Below, piece after piece: positions 53,958 through 64,000 of a stretch of 64,000 nt of DNA. Origin of the DNA: Lentisphaerota bacterium. GTDB lineage: Bacteria > Verrucomicrobiota > Kiritimatiellia > UBA8416 > JAIOPI01. The stretch's first letter is position 1. Each line of letters begins with the position of its first letter. Position numbers and translations under genes: made by a program. The stretch is from NCBI GenBank assembly GCA_021413965.1, contig JAIOPI010000004.1, forward strand, positions 124,001 to 188,000, in the 5' to 3' direction. The notes under the pieces are model-generated. The model saw only the letters and a list, made by a program, of their open reading frames with translations, had not been told where the DNA came from and ran no database searches.

Positions 53958-55818
53958 AGGCAGGCGCCTCCTCTCGAGCGTCCCTCGCCCCTCGTTCCCT
54001 CCCCGCGCCCTCCTCCGCCACCGGCAGTTCGAAGTGGAAGATGGCGCCCTGTGCCGGGTGCGGTTCCGCCCACAGGCGGCCTTGGTGGGCGGCGACGATC
54101 GTGCGGCAGATGGCCAGCCCCATACCCAGGCCATGTGGCTTGGTGGTGAAAAACGGCTGAAAAAGGACCTCCGAGTCGGCCGGCAGACCGGGCCCCTCAT
54201 CCCGCACGGTGGCGCGCACGGCGTTCGGCTGGCGCGACGTGGTGATATGCAGCCTGCGCGTGCCGGGCGCATTGACGGCCATGGCATCGGCGGCGTTGAG
54301 AATCAGGTTGAGCGCGAGCTGCTGAAGCTGCACCCGATCCCCCGTGATGGGGGGCAGATCCGGCGCCAGGTCGCAGACGGACGTGATGCCCCGGTCGATG
54401 AGGTCGACCCGGACGAGGCGAAGCACCACGTCGAGGATTTCGTTGAGCGAGAGCGGCTGCCGGGACGTCTCGTCGCGTTTCAGCAGGGCGCGCAACCGCT
54501 GGATGATCTCGGCCGCGCGGCGGTCCGCGGCCACGATATCCGCGAGGATTTCACGCACGTCCGTCAGAACCGGCGGGTCCTGCTGGAGCAGTTCCTGCGC
54601 GGCCTGGGCATTGCTCAGGATGATGCCGAGGGGTTGGTTCAACTCGTGCGCCAGCGAACCCGACAACGCGCTCACCGTCGTGACGCGGGACAGATGCGCC
54701 AGTTCGTTGCGCTGCTGCAGAAGGTCCTGTTCCGCCTGCTTGCGCTCCGTGATGTCAACGGCCGCCCCCAGCATGCGGGCCGGTTTTCCGCCGGCGGCCG
54801 CATACAGCCGGCCAAGGGCGGCGATCCAGCGCACGGAACGATCCGGCAGCACGACGCGGTAATCGACCCCGTAGCCGGCTCGGGTTTCCATGGCGAGACG
54901 GATCGCGCTCTTGACCCGCTCGCGATCATCCGGGTGTATCCTCTGGATAGCTTGCTCGAAGCTGACGTTCGCATCGGGTGCAAACCCAAACAGGCGCAGC
55001 CATCGCTCCGAGCCCCAGACGGTGTTTGTGTCGACGGTCCACATCCAAACGCCAAAGCCCGCGGCTTCTGCGGCCAGGGTCAGACGCGCTTCGCTATCGC
55101 GGAGCTCTTCGGACAATCGCGCCGCCCGCAGTGTCTCGCGGCTCAACTCGTAGCCCATCGCCACAACCAGGACCGTGAAGGAGAGGCTGGCTGTGATTGG
55201 CGCATGGACCACACCCCAAAACCGAAGCACGCCCTGCGACAGTCCGACGAGCGCAACGAACACAATGCCCCCGCCCACCGTCAGCGCCAGACGTCGATTG
55301 CCGCGGCGCCAGACCGTGATAGCTGCATCCACCGTGAAAATCACGATCAGGACCATGCCGAACTGGGCGACGAGCATGCAGGGATTGGGCACGCCCTCGG
55401 CGATGGAGACGGATTCGCCGAAAAGCCGAATAGACCGCAGCCCCTCGACGCTGCGAAAATTGAGATTATCGCCCACGGTAAAGTTGAGGAACAAGGCGAC
55501 GGTCCGCAGGGCGCAAACACTCCACGCCAGCCAGGGCCGTCCGGCCTCGAGAAAGAGACGCACGAAGGCAACCACCGCCACGATGATGACCCAGCCGGGC
55601 AGATGGAACCAGCGCAGGGCTGTGGCGAATTGTCCGGGAGTCTCGGCCCGCATCATCGCCAATTCGCAGAACGCCAGTCCGGCCGTTCCGGTTGCCGCCA
55701 GGGCAAAAAGCAGATCGGCCCACACCGCGCGCCGTTGGCACCAGACCAGCAGATGGATCGCCGCCAACGTGAGGCAGGCCGACGCGGTCATAGACCAGAT
55801 GATAGTGACCCAACTCAT
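53947..55818 (-). CDS. Sensor histidine kinase with membrane sensor and PAS domain (1)
   Basis: 623 residues. N-terminal ~210 residues contain about six membrane segments (SACLTLAAIHLLVW, LLFALAATGTAGLAF, WVIIVAVVAFVRLFL, FGMVLIVIFTVDAAI, GGGIVFVALVGLS, SLSFTVLVVAMG). Then a PAS domain (AAGFGVWMWTVDTNTVWGSERWLRLFGF ... AAVDITERKQAEQD), the dimerisation domain with LAHELNQPLGIILSNAQAAQ (His391) and an HATPase domain (NLILNAADAM, DEGPGLP, GLGMGLAICRTIVAAHQGRL). FixL/DctB-like transmitter. Divergent from the second kinase at 56051. Confidence 0.92.
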   Translation of the reverse strand: MSWVTIIWSMTASACLTLAAIHLLVWCQRRAVWADLLFALAATGTAGLAFCELAMMRAETPGQFATALRWFHLPGWVIIVAVVAFVRLFLEAGRPWLAWSVCALRTVALFLNFTVGDNLNFRSVEGLRSIRLFGESVSIAEGVPNPCMLVAQFGMVLIVIFTVDAAITVWRRGNRRLALTVGGGIVFVALVGLSQGVLRFWGVVHAPITASLSFTVLVVAMGYELSRETLRAARLSEELRDSEARLTLAAEAAGFGVWMWTVDTNTVWGSERWLRLFGFAPDANVSFEQAIQRIHPDDRERVKSAIRLAMETRAGYGVDYRVVLPDRSVRWIAALGRLYAAAGGKPARMLGAAVDITERKQAEQDLLQQRNELAHLSRVTTVSALSGSLAHELNQPLGIILSNAQAAQELLQQDPPVLTDVREILADIVAADRRAAEIIQRLRALLKRDETSRQPLSLNEILDVVLRLVRVDLIDRGITSVCDLAPDLPPITGDRVQLQQLALNLILNAADAMAVNAPGTRRLHITTSRQPNAVRATVRDEGPGLPADSEVLFQPFFTTKPHGLGMGLAICRTIVAAHQGRLWAEPHPAQGAIFHFELPVAEEGAGRERGARDAREEAPAYGQ

Positions 55819-56050
55819 AGAGACCGGGGCCTGAACCGCTGGCCACCTGACTCAGTATGTACTGGAATCATCGCCAATTGGCGAGCGCTTCTCCCCGCGG
55901 CATTCGAGCGCTCAACGTTGGGTGGCGATCTGCGGCCGGCCGCTGACCTTGCAAATCCCCCTCCGTATGCCTCCCTCAGTCTCATGATTCAATTCATAGT
56001 CCGCTTATAGGGTTGCTTGCAGCCGTTCTGTTGGTAGACTCGCTATCGCT

Positions 56051-58333
56051 ATGCGTTTGCAGGCGCGATGCAGGGTGATGGTAGCGGTGTTGATGCTCGC
56101 CGGATCAGCAGACGCCCCGGCGGTCGCGGACGAGCCAAGGCGCGTGCTGATTCTGGAATCGTTCAGCCGCGATGCATCCCCCTGGGGCGCGATCCCGCCG
56201 GCCTTTAAGACGGAATTGGCCCAACAGCTGCCGGCGCCCCTCGAGTTCCACGAGGCCGCGCTGGACACCGCCCGGGCTGAAGCCCCCGAGGCCGAGGCGG
56301 CATTCGCGGCGTATCTCCACACCCTGTACGCCAAGCGGGAACCGAATCTGGTCGCGCTGATCGGGGGACCGGCGGCGCAGTACTGGTGGCGCCATCGCGC
56401 CAACCTGTTTCCAACGACACCCGTCGTCCTTGGCGGGATCGATCAGCGCCAGCTGCGGGCCCTGGCCCTCTCGTCGAACGACACCGCCGTCGCCAGCCAT
56501 TACGACCTGCGGGCGGTCACCGAGATCGTCGTGAGGCTCTTTCCCGCCACCACCAACCTCGCGATCGTGCTGGGCAACTCCCCGATGGAACAGTTCTGGA
56601 TGGCGGAGTGCCGGCAGGCCTGGCAACCGTTCACCAACCGGATTGACTTTCTCTGGCTCAACGATTTGCCGTTCCCTGACATGTGCCGCCGCGTGGCACA
56701 CCTGCCGCCCGGCACGGCCATCGGCTACGGCGCGCTTCAGGTCGACGCGGCCGGCGTGCCCCACGGCGGCTTGGAAACGCTGGAGCAACTCTGCGCGGTC
56801 GCGAACGCCCCGGTGTTCGGCTTGTCGGAGGAGCAACTGGGGCGTGGGATCGTCGGGGGCTGGCTGGTGTCCGGTGCCACCCAAGGCCGCGCCATGGCCA
56901 GGGCCGCCGGTCGCATCCTCCGCGGCGAATTGCCCGAAAGCCTGCCCGCGCCGGCCATCGGTCCGGTGCCCATGTTCGACTGGCGCGAACTGCAGCGGTG
57001 GCAAGTCGACGAGCGCCAGCTGCCGGCCGGCAGCGTGGTGCGATTCCGGCAGCCGTCGGTCTGGGCACAGTATCACCTGCAGATCCTGGCGGCGCTGGGT
57101 GTTATCCTGATGCAAGCCGCAACCATTGTCGCACTGCTCGTACATCGCGCGCGGCGGCGGCGGGCCGAGGCGGACCTGCGGGCAAACCAGCAGTTCATGG
57201 AGCTGGCGACTTCCGCGGGCGAACTCGGTCTGTGGGTGCACCACGTGCCGCCGGGCACCATGCGCGCAAGTCCCCGCTTTTGCTCCATTTTCGGATTCCC
57301 GCCCGACAGCCTGGTCCGATTCGAGGACGTGATCGCGCGCATCCATCCCGCGGATCGTTCGCAGGCGGAAGCGGTGCTCCAAGGGGCCGCGCGACCGGGA
57401 CAGGCCTTCGAACGCGAAAGCCGGTTACTCATGCCTGACGGCACGGAGCGGTGGATATCGATCAAGGGCATGGCGCTGCTTGACGACCGTGGCCAACCGC
57501 TTCGCACCCAGGGCGTCGTCCTCGATCGCACCGCCTGGCACGAAGCCGAGATGGCGGCGCAGCGGCATCGCAACGAACTTCGCCATGTCGGACGGGTTCA
57601 TGTTCTCGGCCAGCTATCGTCCGCCCTCGCCCATGAGCTGAACCAGCCACTCGGGGCGATTCTGAGCAACGCCGAGGCCGCGGAACTGTTTCTCCGGAAC
57701 GGTCCGGCGGCGCTGGATGAAGTGCGCGCTATCCTCGCGGACATCCGCCGGGACGATCAGCGCGCCAGCGACGTCATTCACCGGATGCGAGCGCTGCTGC
57801 AGCGGCACGAGATGGACCCGACCCTGCTCTCGCCTGGCAGCCTGATCGAGAGCTGCATGGCCCTGACCCGCCCCGACGCGATCGAGCGGCGCGTCACGAT
57901 CGCGTGCGTGGTTGCGCCCGCGCTGCCCCGGGTGCGCGGCGATCGCGTCCACCTTCAGCAGGTGCTGCTCAACCTGCTGCTGAACGGGATGGACGCCATG
58001 AAGGATTGTCCCGTGGAGACGCGCCGGCTGGCCATTGAGGCCAGGCGCGACGGACACCAGACGGTGGAATTCACGGTTTCCGACGCCGGATACGGCATTC
58101 CGCCGGACCGGCTCGAACGCGTTTTTGAATCCTTCTTCACGACCAAGCCCACCGGGCTGGGCCTCGGCCTGTCCATCAGCCGCACCATCATTGAGGCGCA
58201 TCACGGCCGCATCTGGGCCGTGAACAATCCCGGCGGCGGAGCCACCATTCACTTCACCCTTCCCGCCGAAGAGCCGGGCGAAGTACCCAACCGGGAGGGA
58301 GAGGCGCGCCATGAGTCTGCCATCTGCGGTTGA
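56051..58333 (+). CDS. Sensor histidine kinase with ABC-type periplasmic ligand domain and PAS domain (2)
   Basis: 760 residues. Signal-like N-terminus (VAVLMLAGSADAPAVA), a periplasmic domain of about 300 residues resembling the ABC substrate-binding (PF04392-type) fold (RVLILESFSRDASPWGAIPPAFKTEL ... GAALQ...VFGLSEEQLGRGIVGGWLVS), a membrane segment (ILAALGVILMQAATIVALLVH), PAS domain (ELGLWVHHVPPGTMRASPRFCSIFGF), HisKA with LAHELNQPLGAILSNAEAAE (His528) and HATPase (GLGLGLSISRTIIEAHHGRI). The transmitter is closely related to kinase 1, but the sensor is different. Confidence 0.92.
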   Translation: MRLQARCRVMVAVLMLAGSADAPAVADEPRRVLILESFSRDASPWGAIPPAFKTELAQQLPAPLEFHEAALDTARAEAPEAEAAFAAYLHTLYAKREPNLVALIGGPAAQYWWRHRANLFPTTPVVLGGIDQRQLRALALSSNDTAVASHYDLRAVTEIVVRLFPATTNLAIVLGNSPMEQFWMAECRQAWQPFTNRIDFLWLNDLPFPDMCRRVAHLPPGTAIGYGALQVDAAGVPHGGLETLEQLCAVANAPVFGLSEEQLGRGIVGGWLVSGATQGRAMARAAGRILRGELPESLPAPAIGPVPMFDWRELQRWQVDERQLPAGSVVRFRQPSVWAQYHLQILAALGVILMQAATIVALLVHRARRRRAEADLRANQQFMELATSAGELGLWVHHVPPGTMRASPRFCSIFGFPPDSLVRFEDVIARIHPADRSQAEAVLQGAARPGQAFERESRLLMPDGTERWISIKGMALLDDRGQPLRTQGVVLDRTAWHEAEMAAQRHRNELRHVGRVHVLGQLSSALAHELNQPLGAILSNAEAAELFLRNGPAALDEVRAILADIRRDDQRASDVIHRMRALLQRHEMDPTLLSPGSLIESCMALTRPDAIERRVTIACVVAPALPRVRGDRVHLQQVLLNLLLNGMDAMKDCPVETRRLAIEARRDGHQTVEFTVSDAGYGIPPDRLERVFESFFTTKPTGLGLGLSISRTIIEAHHGRIWAVNNPGGGATIHFTLPAEEPGEVPNREGEARHESAICG

Positions 58334-58988
58334 CGTCCCGGTCGGCCATCCTTGCACGGCCCCACGGGCGGTTGTCCACATGGTCGATGACGATGCGCCC
58401 TTCCTCATGGCCGTCTCGCGGCTCCTGCGAGCAGGCGGCTACGACGTCAGGACGTACGCATCAGCGGCCGACTTCCTCGCGCGCAGGACGCCCGAGGCCG
58501 CCGGCTGCGTCGTGCTTGACCTCCGGCTGCCCGGCACCGGGGGCTTGGAGATTCAGACCGCCGTCACGGACGGAGACGACCCGCTGCCCGTCATTTTCCT
58601 CACCGGACACGGCGACATCCCCACGTCGGTCGCCGCGATGCGCAAGGGTGCGGTTGACTTCCTGACCAAGCCAGTCAGGAAGGAGGCGTTGTATGCCGCC
58701 GTGTCCCGCGCGCTCGAGCAGGATGCCGTCGCGCGCAGGCAGCGCACCCGGCGGCGCGAGTTGCAGGCGCGCTACGACGCGCTCACGCCACGCGAGCGGG
58801 AGGTGTTGGCGCATGTGATCTCCGGCCAGCTGAACAAGCAGATCGCCGACGACCTCGGCACGTGCGAACGCACCGTCAAGGCCCATCGCGCCGCCATCAT
58901 GTCCAAGCTGACCGTCGCGTCCGTGGCCGAACTGGTCGGCTTCGCCAGGGAATTGGGTGTCCAGCCGGCTGGCGCCACGTGCCCGTGA
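58311..58988 (+). CDS. FixJ/NarL-type response regulator (2)
   Basis: 225 residues. Receiver (VVHMVDDDAPFLMAVSRLL, CVVLDLRLPGTGG, VIFLTGHGDIPTSVAAMRKGAVDFLTKPVR) and LuxR HTH (LTPREREVLAHVISGQLNKQIADDLGTCERTVKAHRAAIMSKL). It overlaps the kinase gene by 23 bases. It is close to regulator 1, with a different recognition helix (CERTVKAHR against GEQNIKLHR), so it should recognise different targets. Confidence 0.93.
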   Translation: MSLPSAVDVPVGHPCTAPRAVVHMVDDDAPFLMAVSRLLRAGGYDVRTYASAADFLARRTPEAAGCVVLDLRLPGTGGLEIQTAVTDGDDPLPVIFLTGHGDIPTSVAAMRKGAVDFLTKPVRKEALYAAVSRALEQDAVARRQRTRRRELQARYDALTPREREVLAHVISGQLNKQIADDLGTCERTVKAHRAAIMSKLTVASVAELVGFARELGVQPAGATCP

Positions 58989-59144
58989 CCCCGCCCCAGC
59001 GTCCTGTCGGCAGCTGATCACCGGCCCCATCCACCCGCGAAACACCCACCCTCCCCGTCCCTCTCTTTCACCAAAGTACAATGGGCAGGCGCCGTGCGAT
59101 CGCCCTACGCTGCGTTCAAGATCTGAAACCCGGGGGCGTGCCCG

Positions 59145-59533
59145 ATGACCGTGAAGCCGATCAGGGTCGCCGTGGTGGACGACGACAGCAGTTTCCTGCG
59201 CGCGCTGGAGCGCTTGTTGCGCGCCGCGGATTACGAACCGTTATGCTATGCCTCCGCCGAAGCGTTCCTCCAGGAGTCCCCCCATCCGCCGATGGATTGC
59301 CTGATCCTGGACATTCGCCTCGGCGTCGTGACCGGATTTGACCTGGCGCACCAACTGGCCGCGGAGGGCTCGAGCCTGCCCGTGATCTTCATCACGGCGC
59401 ACGACGAGCCGGCAATCCAGGAGCAGGCCCGGCAGGCGGGCGGCGTGGCGTACCTGCATAAGCCTTTCTCAGCCGACGCGTTGATGGAGGCGATTCGCCG
59501 CGCCGTGGCGATCGGGCGGACAAGCGAGGACAT

Positions 59534-59537
<4 letters not shown>
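59145..59537 (+). CDS. Stand-alone response-regulator receiver domain (2)
   Basis: A 130-residue receiver (VAVVDDDSSFLRALERLL, DCLILDIRLGVVTGFDLA, VIFITAHDE, VAYLHKPF) with no output domain. Its stop codon overlaps the MoxR start by four bases (ATGA), so it is translationally coupled to the MoxR/Bat operon. It mirrors the receiver at 52823. Confidence 0.92.
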
Positions 59538-60498
<961 letters not shown>

Positions 60499-60502
<4 letters not shown>

Positions 60503-61503
60503 ATCTCTCCGTCCTGCCGGCATACGACCAGGACGCGGCGCGCAGGCGCGAGGCGGGCCGCGGCGTCCCCGGCGTCTATGCGGATCTCACCGGCCTGATG
60601 AAGCTCGAGTTCATGGCGCACGGGTTCACGCTGCTGCCCACGCAGCCGCAGCATTCGGCGCTCGCCGGCCGGCACGCCTCGCGGCTGCGCGGGCGCGGGC
60701 TGAACTTCGAGGAAATTCGCGGCTACCGGCCGGGCGACGACATCCGCAGCATGGACTGGCGCGCCACCGCCCGCTTGCGAAAGCCACACGTCCGTGTCTA
60801 TACGGAAGAACGCGACCGCCCAACGCTGCTTCTCGTGGACCAGCGGCAGAGCATGTTCTTCGGCAGCCGGCGCTGCATGAAATCCGTCGTCGCGGCGGGT
60901 GCGGCCGCCGTGGCGGCCTGGCGCGTGCTCCAGGCCGGCGACCGTGTCGGCGCGCTCGTGTTCAACGACACCGAGCTCATCGCCTTCGAACCGCACCGCA
61001 GCCGCCAGCGCATCATGCGGATTCTGGAGGCCATCGAACGGCTCAACCGCCAATTGTCGGCGGGCGCCGGCCCGCCGCCGAATCCCGGAATGCTGAACCA
61101 GGCGCTCCGCCGCGCCGCGCGTGTCGCCAAGCATGACTTCCTCGTCTGCACCGTGAGCGACGGCTTTGGCGTGGACGACGAAACCGGGCGCCTCGGCACG
61201 GAGATCGCCGCCCATAACGACGTGCTGGTCCTCTTCATTTACGACCCGCTGGAAGAGGAGCTGCCGCGGGCGGGCCGGCTCGTCTTCACCCACGGCGGCC
61301 GGCAACTGGAGGTCGACACACGATCGGCCGGGTTGCGTCGCGACTTCGCCGTGGATTTTCAGCAGCGGCAGTCAGCCATTGACCACTTCTGCCGCCAGCG
61401 CCAGGTGCCTCGCCTGCGCATTGGCACCCATCGCGACCCGGCCGAGCAGGTCCGGGAACAACTGGGCGGCCTGCCCGGCGCGGCGGCAAGGAGGACGGCG
61501 TGA
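60499..61503 (+). CDS. DUF58 protein (MoxR/Bat operon)
   Basis: 334 residues with the DUF58 signature RGLNFEEIRGYRPGDDIRSMDWRATARLRKPHVRVYTEERDRPTLLLVDQRQSM, followed by a VWA-like fold. It overlaps MoxR and the next gene by four bases at each end. DUF58 proteins are typical MoxR partners. Confidence 0.93.
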
Positions 61504-61985
61504 ACGACGACCCCGCCAGCCTCGACCGTCTCCACGACATCGTCGCGCCCGGTCCCGTCCCGTGGTGGCCCCCCGCGCCGGGCGTGTATCTCGCGCTGAG
61601 CCTCGTCTGCGCCTGCCTCCTCGCCCTGGCGGGGCGGGCGCTCTGGCGCCATCTGCGCCGGGCGTACCGGCGCGAAGCGCTTGCCGCCATGTCCCGTGCC
61701 ACACCGACCGTCGTCGATCTTGCCACGTTGCTCAAACGCGTCGCGCTCACGGCCTATCCGCGCGCGCAGGTTGCGGGTGTCACGGGCCGGGCCTGGCTGC
61801 TGTGGCTCGCCCGGACCGGCGGGTGCGCGGTGCCCCCCGCCGTGGCAGACCTCTTGACCGCCGCCGTGTACAAGGACGATGGCGCCCGGGACACAGCCGC
61901 CCTGACGTCCTTCGCCCGGCAGTGGATCCGTCGACACCACGCCCGCCCCCCCCCGACCCCTGAACCCCGAACCCCACATCCCTGA
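61500..61985 (+). CDS. DUF4381-type membrane protein (MoxR/Bat operon)
   Basis: 161 residues with the start LDRLHDIVAPGPVPWWPPAPGVYLALSLVCACLLALAGRALW (short periplasmic start, one membrane helix) and a helical cytoplasmic tail. Length, membrane topology and position between DUF58 and the first VWA gene match DUF4381 proteins of such operons. Confidence 0.85.
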   Translation: MNDDPASLDRLHDIVAPGPVPWWPPAPGVYLALSLVCACLLALAGRALWRHLRRAYRREALAAMSRATPTVVDLATLLKRVALTAYPRAQVAGVTGRAWLLWLARTGGCAVPPAVADLLTAAVYKDDGARDTAALTSFARQWIRRHHARPPPTPEPRTPHP

Positions 61986-61988
61986 TCC

Positions 61989-63041
61989 ATGTACACACTC
62001 GCGCATCCATGGGTGCTGCTGGCACTCCCGCTGCCGCTGCTGGTGCGCCGGCTCGCGCCGCCGTATCGCGCCGCGCGGAACGGGCTCCAGGTGCCGTTCC
62101 TTGACCGGCTGGCGCGGCTGACCGGCCGGGAACCCGACACGGGCGCGGTGGTGCGCCAGAGCAGCGCGCTCCATCGCGCCCTGCTCATCGCGACTTGGAG
62201 CTGCCTCCTGGCGGCGCTGGCGCGGCCGCAATTCCTTGAGCCCCCCATCACCCGAACGGTTCCCGTGCGCGACATCCTGTTGGCCGTGGACTTGTCCGGC
62301 TCGATGGAGACGAAGGATTTTACCGGCGCCCGGGGCGAGACCGTGGACCGGCTGTCGGCCGTGAAGGACGTGCTCGATGATTTTCTCGCACGCCGTGCGG
62401 GTGATCGGGTGGGCCTGATCGTCTTCGGCAGCGCGCCCTTCGTGCAGGCGCCGTTCACCGAAGACCTGGAGGTCTGCCGTGCCCTGCTCGCGGAAGCGCA
62501 GGTGCGCATGGCGGGACCCAAGACCGCGCTCGGTGACGCGCTCGGTTTGGCCATCACCTTGTTCGACCGCAGCAACGTGCGGGAGCGCGTCCTGATCGTG
62601 CTGACAGATGGTAACGATACCGCCAGCCAGGTGCCTCCTGCCCGGGCCGCCGAGATCGCGCGCGACAGGGGGATCGTCGTCCATGCCGTCGCCGTGGGCG
62701 ATCCGCGGGCGGCGGGCGAGGAGGCGCTCGACGAGGAGACGCTGAAGACACTCTCGACCACCACCGGCGGGCTCTATTCGTACGCCGCCGACCTCGCGCA
62801 GCTGAGCGCGATCTATGCCCGTCTCGACGCGCTCCAGACGCGCCAGGCAAGCACGGTCAGCCACCGGCCGCGTCGCGACGTCTACGCGTGGCCGCTCGGC
62901 GCCGCGCTCGCCATGTCGATACTGTATCACGCGGCCTGCGCACTCGCCTCCGGACGTCGGCCCCACGGCGCGGTGCGCGTTCACCACGCCGGCATCCGCC
63001 TGCCCAGTGGCCTCCCGCACGTCCAACCCACCGGAGCGTGA
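61989..63041 (+). CDS. batA: BatA-like VWA-domain membrane protein
   Basis: 350 residues. N-terminal membrane segments (WVLLALPLPLLVR; LLIATWSCLLAALARPQFL), a VWA domain with intact MIDAS (LLAVDLSGSM ... LTDGND) and a C-terminal helix (PLGAALAMSILYHAACALA). BatA proteins take part in aerotolerance or envelope stress in some bacteria. It starts 4 bp after the DUF4381 gene. Confidence 0.9.
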   Translation: MYTLAHPWVLLALPLPLLVRRLAPPYRAARNGLQVPFLDRLARLTGREPDTGAVVRQSSALHRALLIATWSCLLAALARPQFLEPPITRTVPVRDILLAVDLSGSMETKDFTGARGETVDRLSAVKDVLDDFLARRAGDRVGLIVFGSAPFVQAPFTEDLEVCRALLAEAQVRMAGPKTALGDALGLAITLFDRSNVRERVLIVLTDGNDTASQVPPARAAEIARDRGIVVHAVAVGDPRAAGEEALDEETLKTLSTTTGGLYSYAADLAQLSAIYARLDALQTRQASTVSHRPRRDVYAWPLGAALAMSILYHAACALASGRRPHGAVRVHHAGIRLPSGLPHVQPTGA

Positions 63042-63043
63042 CG

Positions 63044-63958
63044 ATGGTGACGTTTCATTTTCTGCGTCCACTGTGGCTGGCGGCCCTGCTGCCGGCGGGG
63101 CTGCTCGTGTGGCGCCTGGCGAGGATGCACGACGGCACCCGCGACTGGCGCGGCATCGTCGACGAACACCTGCTGCGGCATCTGCTCGCGCGCGGGCCGG
63201 AACGCGCACGAGGCGGCCCGTTGGCGTGGCTGGCGTTGTGGTGGACGCTGTGCGTGGTGGCGCTTGCCGGGCCGACATGGCGGCGCGAGCCCTCCCCCTT
63301 TGCGGCAGACACCGCCGCGCTGGCGATCGTGGTGAACGTCGCGCCATCCATGCGGACCGGGGATGTGCCGCCCGACCGGCTGGCGCGCTCGGTCCAGAAA
63401 ATCCACGACCTGATCGCGCAACGGGCCGGGGCAAAGTCGGCGCTCATCGCGTATGCCGGCCACGCGCACCTGGTCATGCCCCTGACGCGCGACGGCGAGA
63501 TGCTGAACACGTTTGCGGCGGCGCTCGACCCGCAGATCATGCCGGGAGAGGGCTCTGCAGCGGTGGAAGCACTGCGGCTGGCGGAGCAGGTGCTGACAGC
63601 CTCCGGGCAGCCCGGCTCCATTCTGTGGATCACAGACGGGGTCGCGCCGGAAACTCGCGCTGCGCTGACGGCATACAAGCAGACGGCCTCCATGCCGCTC
63701 CGGGTGCTCGCTCCCCTGCTGCCGGGCGCCGAGGCGACGGCACTGAAGCAGGCGGTCGGTGACGTCCTGTTCGTCACGCCGGACGACGGCGATGTCCGCA
63801 CCCTGGCGCGGCAGACGAGATTCGCCGCCGCGAGCGGCGACCGGAGCGAGCGGTGGCAGGACGCGGGCTGGTGGTTCACCCCGCTGATCGCGCTCCTGGC
63901 ACTGCTGTGGAGCCGGCCGGGCTGGATAGCGGCAGAAATCCATCGAGGAGCGGCATGA
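63044..63958 (+). CDS. batB: BatB-like VWA-domain membrane protein with degenerate MIDAS
   Basis: 304 residues. N-terminal segment (FLRPLWLAALLPAGLLVWRLAR), a second helix (WLALWWTLCVVALAGPTW), a VWA domain and a C-terminal helix (PLIALLALLWSRPG). The MIDAS line reads VVNVAPSM where DxSxS is normal, so the first Asp is replaced by Asn and the first Ser by Ala; ITDG is kept. Metal binding may be lost. It starts 3 bp after the batA stop and overlaps the next gene by four bases. Confidence 0.88.
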   Translation: MVTFHFLRPLWLAALLPAGLLVWRLARMHDGTRDWRGIVDEHLLRHLLARGPERARGGPLAWLALWWTLCVVALAGPTWRREPSPFAADTAALAIVVNVAPSMRTGDVPPDRLARSVQKIHDLIAQRAGAKSALIAYAGHAHLVMPLTRDGEMLNTFAAALDPQIMPGEGSAAVEALRLAEQVLTASGQPGSILWITDGVAPETRAALTAYKQTASMPLRVLAPLLPGAEATALKQAVGDVLFVTPDDGDVRTLARQTRFAAASGDRSERWQDAGWWFTPLIALLALLWSRPGWIAAEIHRGAA

Positions 63959-64000
63959 GTCGAAGCACCCAGAGGGCGATCGTGCTGGGCGCGGCAGCGA
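63955..64000 (+). CDS. 5' end of next Bat-operon gene (runs off right edge)
   Basis: ATG 63955 overlaps the batB stop (ATGA) and is preceded by GAGGAG (63945-63950). The readable start, MSRSTQRAIVLGAAA, looks like a signal peptide or membrane anchor. In Bat operons a TPR protein (BatC) or BatD often follows; this cannot be decided here. Confidence 0.6.
   Translation, partial: MSRSTQRAIVLGAAA

Overview
The window is a high-GC (roughly two-thirds G+C by eye) bacterial chromosome segment. I infer a Verrucomicrobiota/Kiritimatiellota/Lentisphaerota-type (PVC) heterotroph. The basis is the set of large secreted proteins with Verrucomicrobia-style architectures (SUMF1-domain proteins starting with a 'LNYQGRV' domain, 'TDPTNPASFF' tails, chitobiase-C-terminal repeats), two GH29 fucosidases, GH2 and GH94 enzymes, LacI regulators, and abundant long palindromic intergenic repeats. 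No rRNA, tRNA, CRISPR array, intact insertion sequence or phage gene was recognised.

Layout. 0-8 kb: the 5' end of a secreted protein on the minus strand, an operator, then GH94-like phosphorylase, GH2 hydrolase and a secreted TPR-like protein, interrupted by palindromic repeats. 8.4-9.2 kb: an MNT-HEPN nucleotidyltransferase/HEPN pair. 9.2-18.5 kb: minus-strand cluster of three SUMF1-domain secreted paralogs (one frameshifted), two small XRE regulators with cysteine tails, and an unusual Trp/Cys-rich membrane protein of lower GC. 19-44.5 kb: a carbohydrate-utilisation island with a secreted protein of unknown function, an ABC importer whose binding protein is fused to a permease, a second permease with a very large external insert, an SGNH hydrolase, a ceramidase-like/HEAT protein, a MarC protein, two GH29 alpha-L-fucosidases, a sugar isomerase/epimerase, and two tandem [multi-CBM secreted protein + LacI regulator] modules. 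44.6-45.8 kb: aspartate/aromatic aminotransferase.

46.3-55.8 kb (minus): a nine-gene set running sensor kinase, FixJ-type regulator, lone receiver, outer-membrane barrel, DUF3604 protein, small secreted protein, PpiC-type isomerase, AhpD-like protein and HupE/UreJ-like protein, much of it translationally coupled. 56-64 kb (plus): a mirror-image sensor kinase, FixJ-type regulator and lone receiver running directly into a MoxR-DUF58-DUF4381-VWA-VWA (Bat-type) operon that leaves the window.

The strongest new observation is a 14-bp palindrome, ATCAANNNNTTGAT, found six times (one with a single mismatch), all between carbohydrate genes. At five sites it sits in the same register on a sigma70-like promoter: the last two bases of the -10 box are the first two of the operator. 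I infer a local regulon controlled by one or both LacI paralogs. Three of the sites lie upstream of members of one unknown secreted family: the left-edge gene, the gene at 19.0-20.4 kb, and an internally deleted remnant at 34.6 kb.
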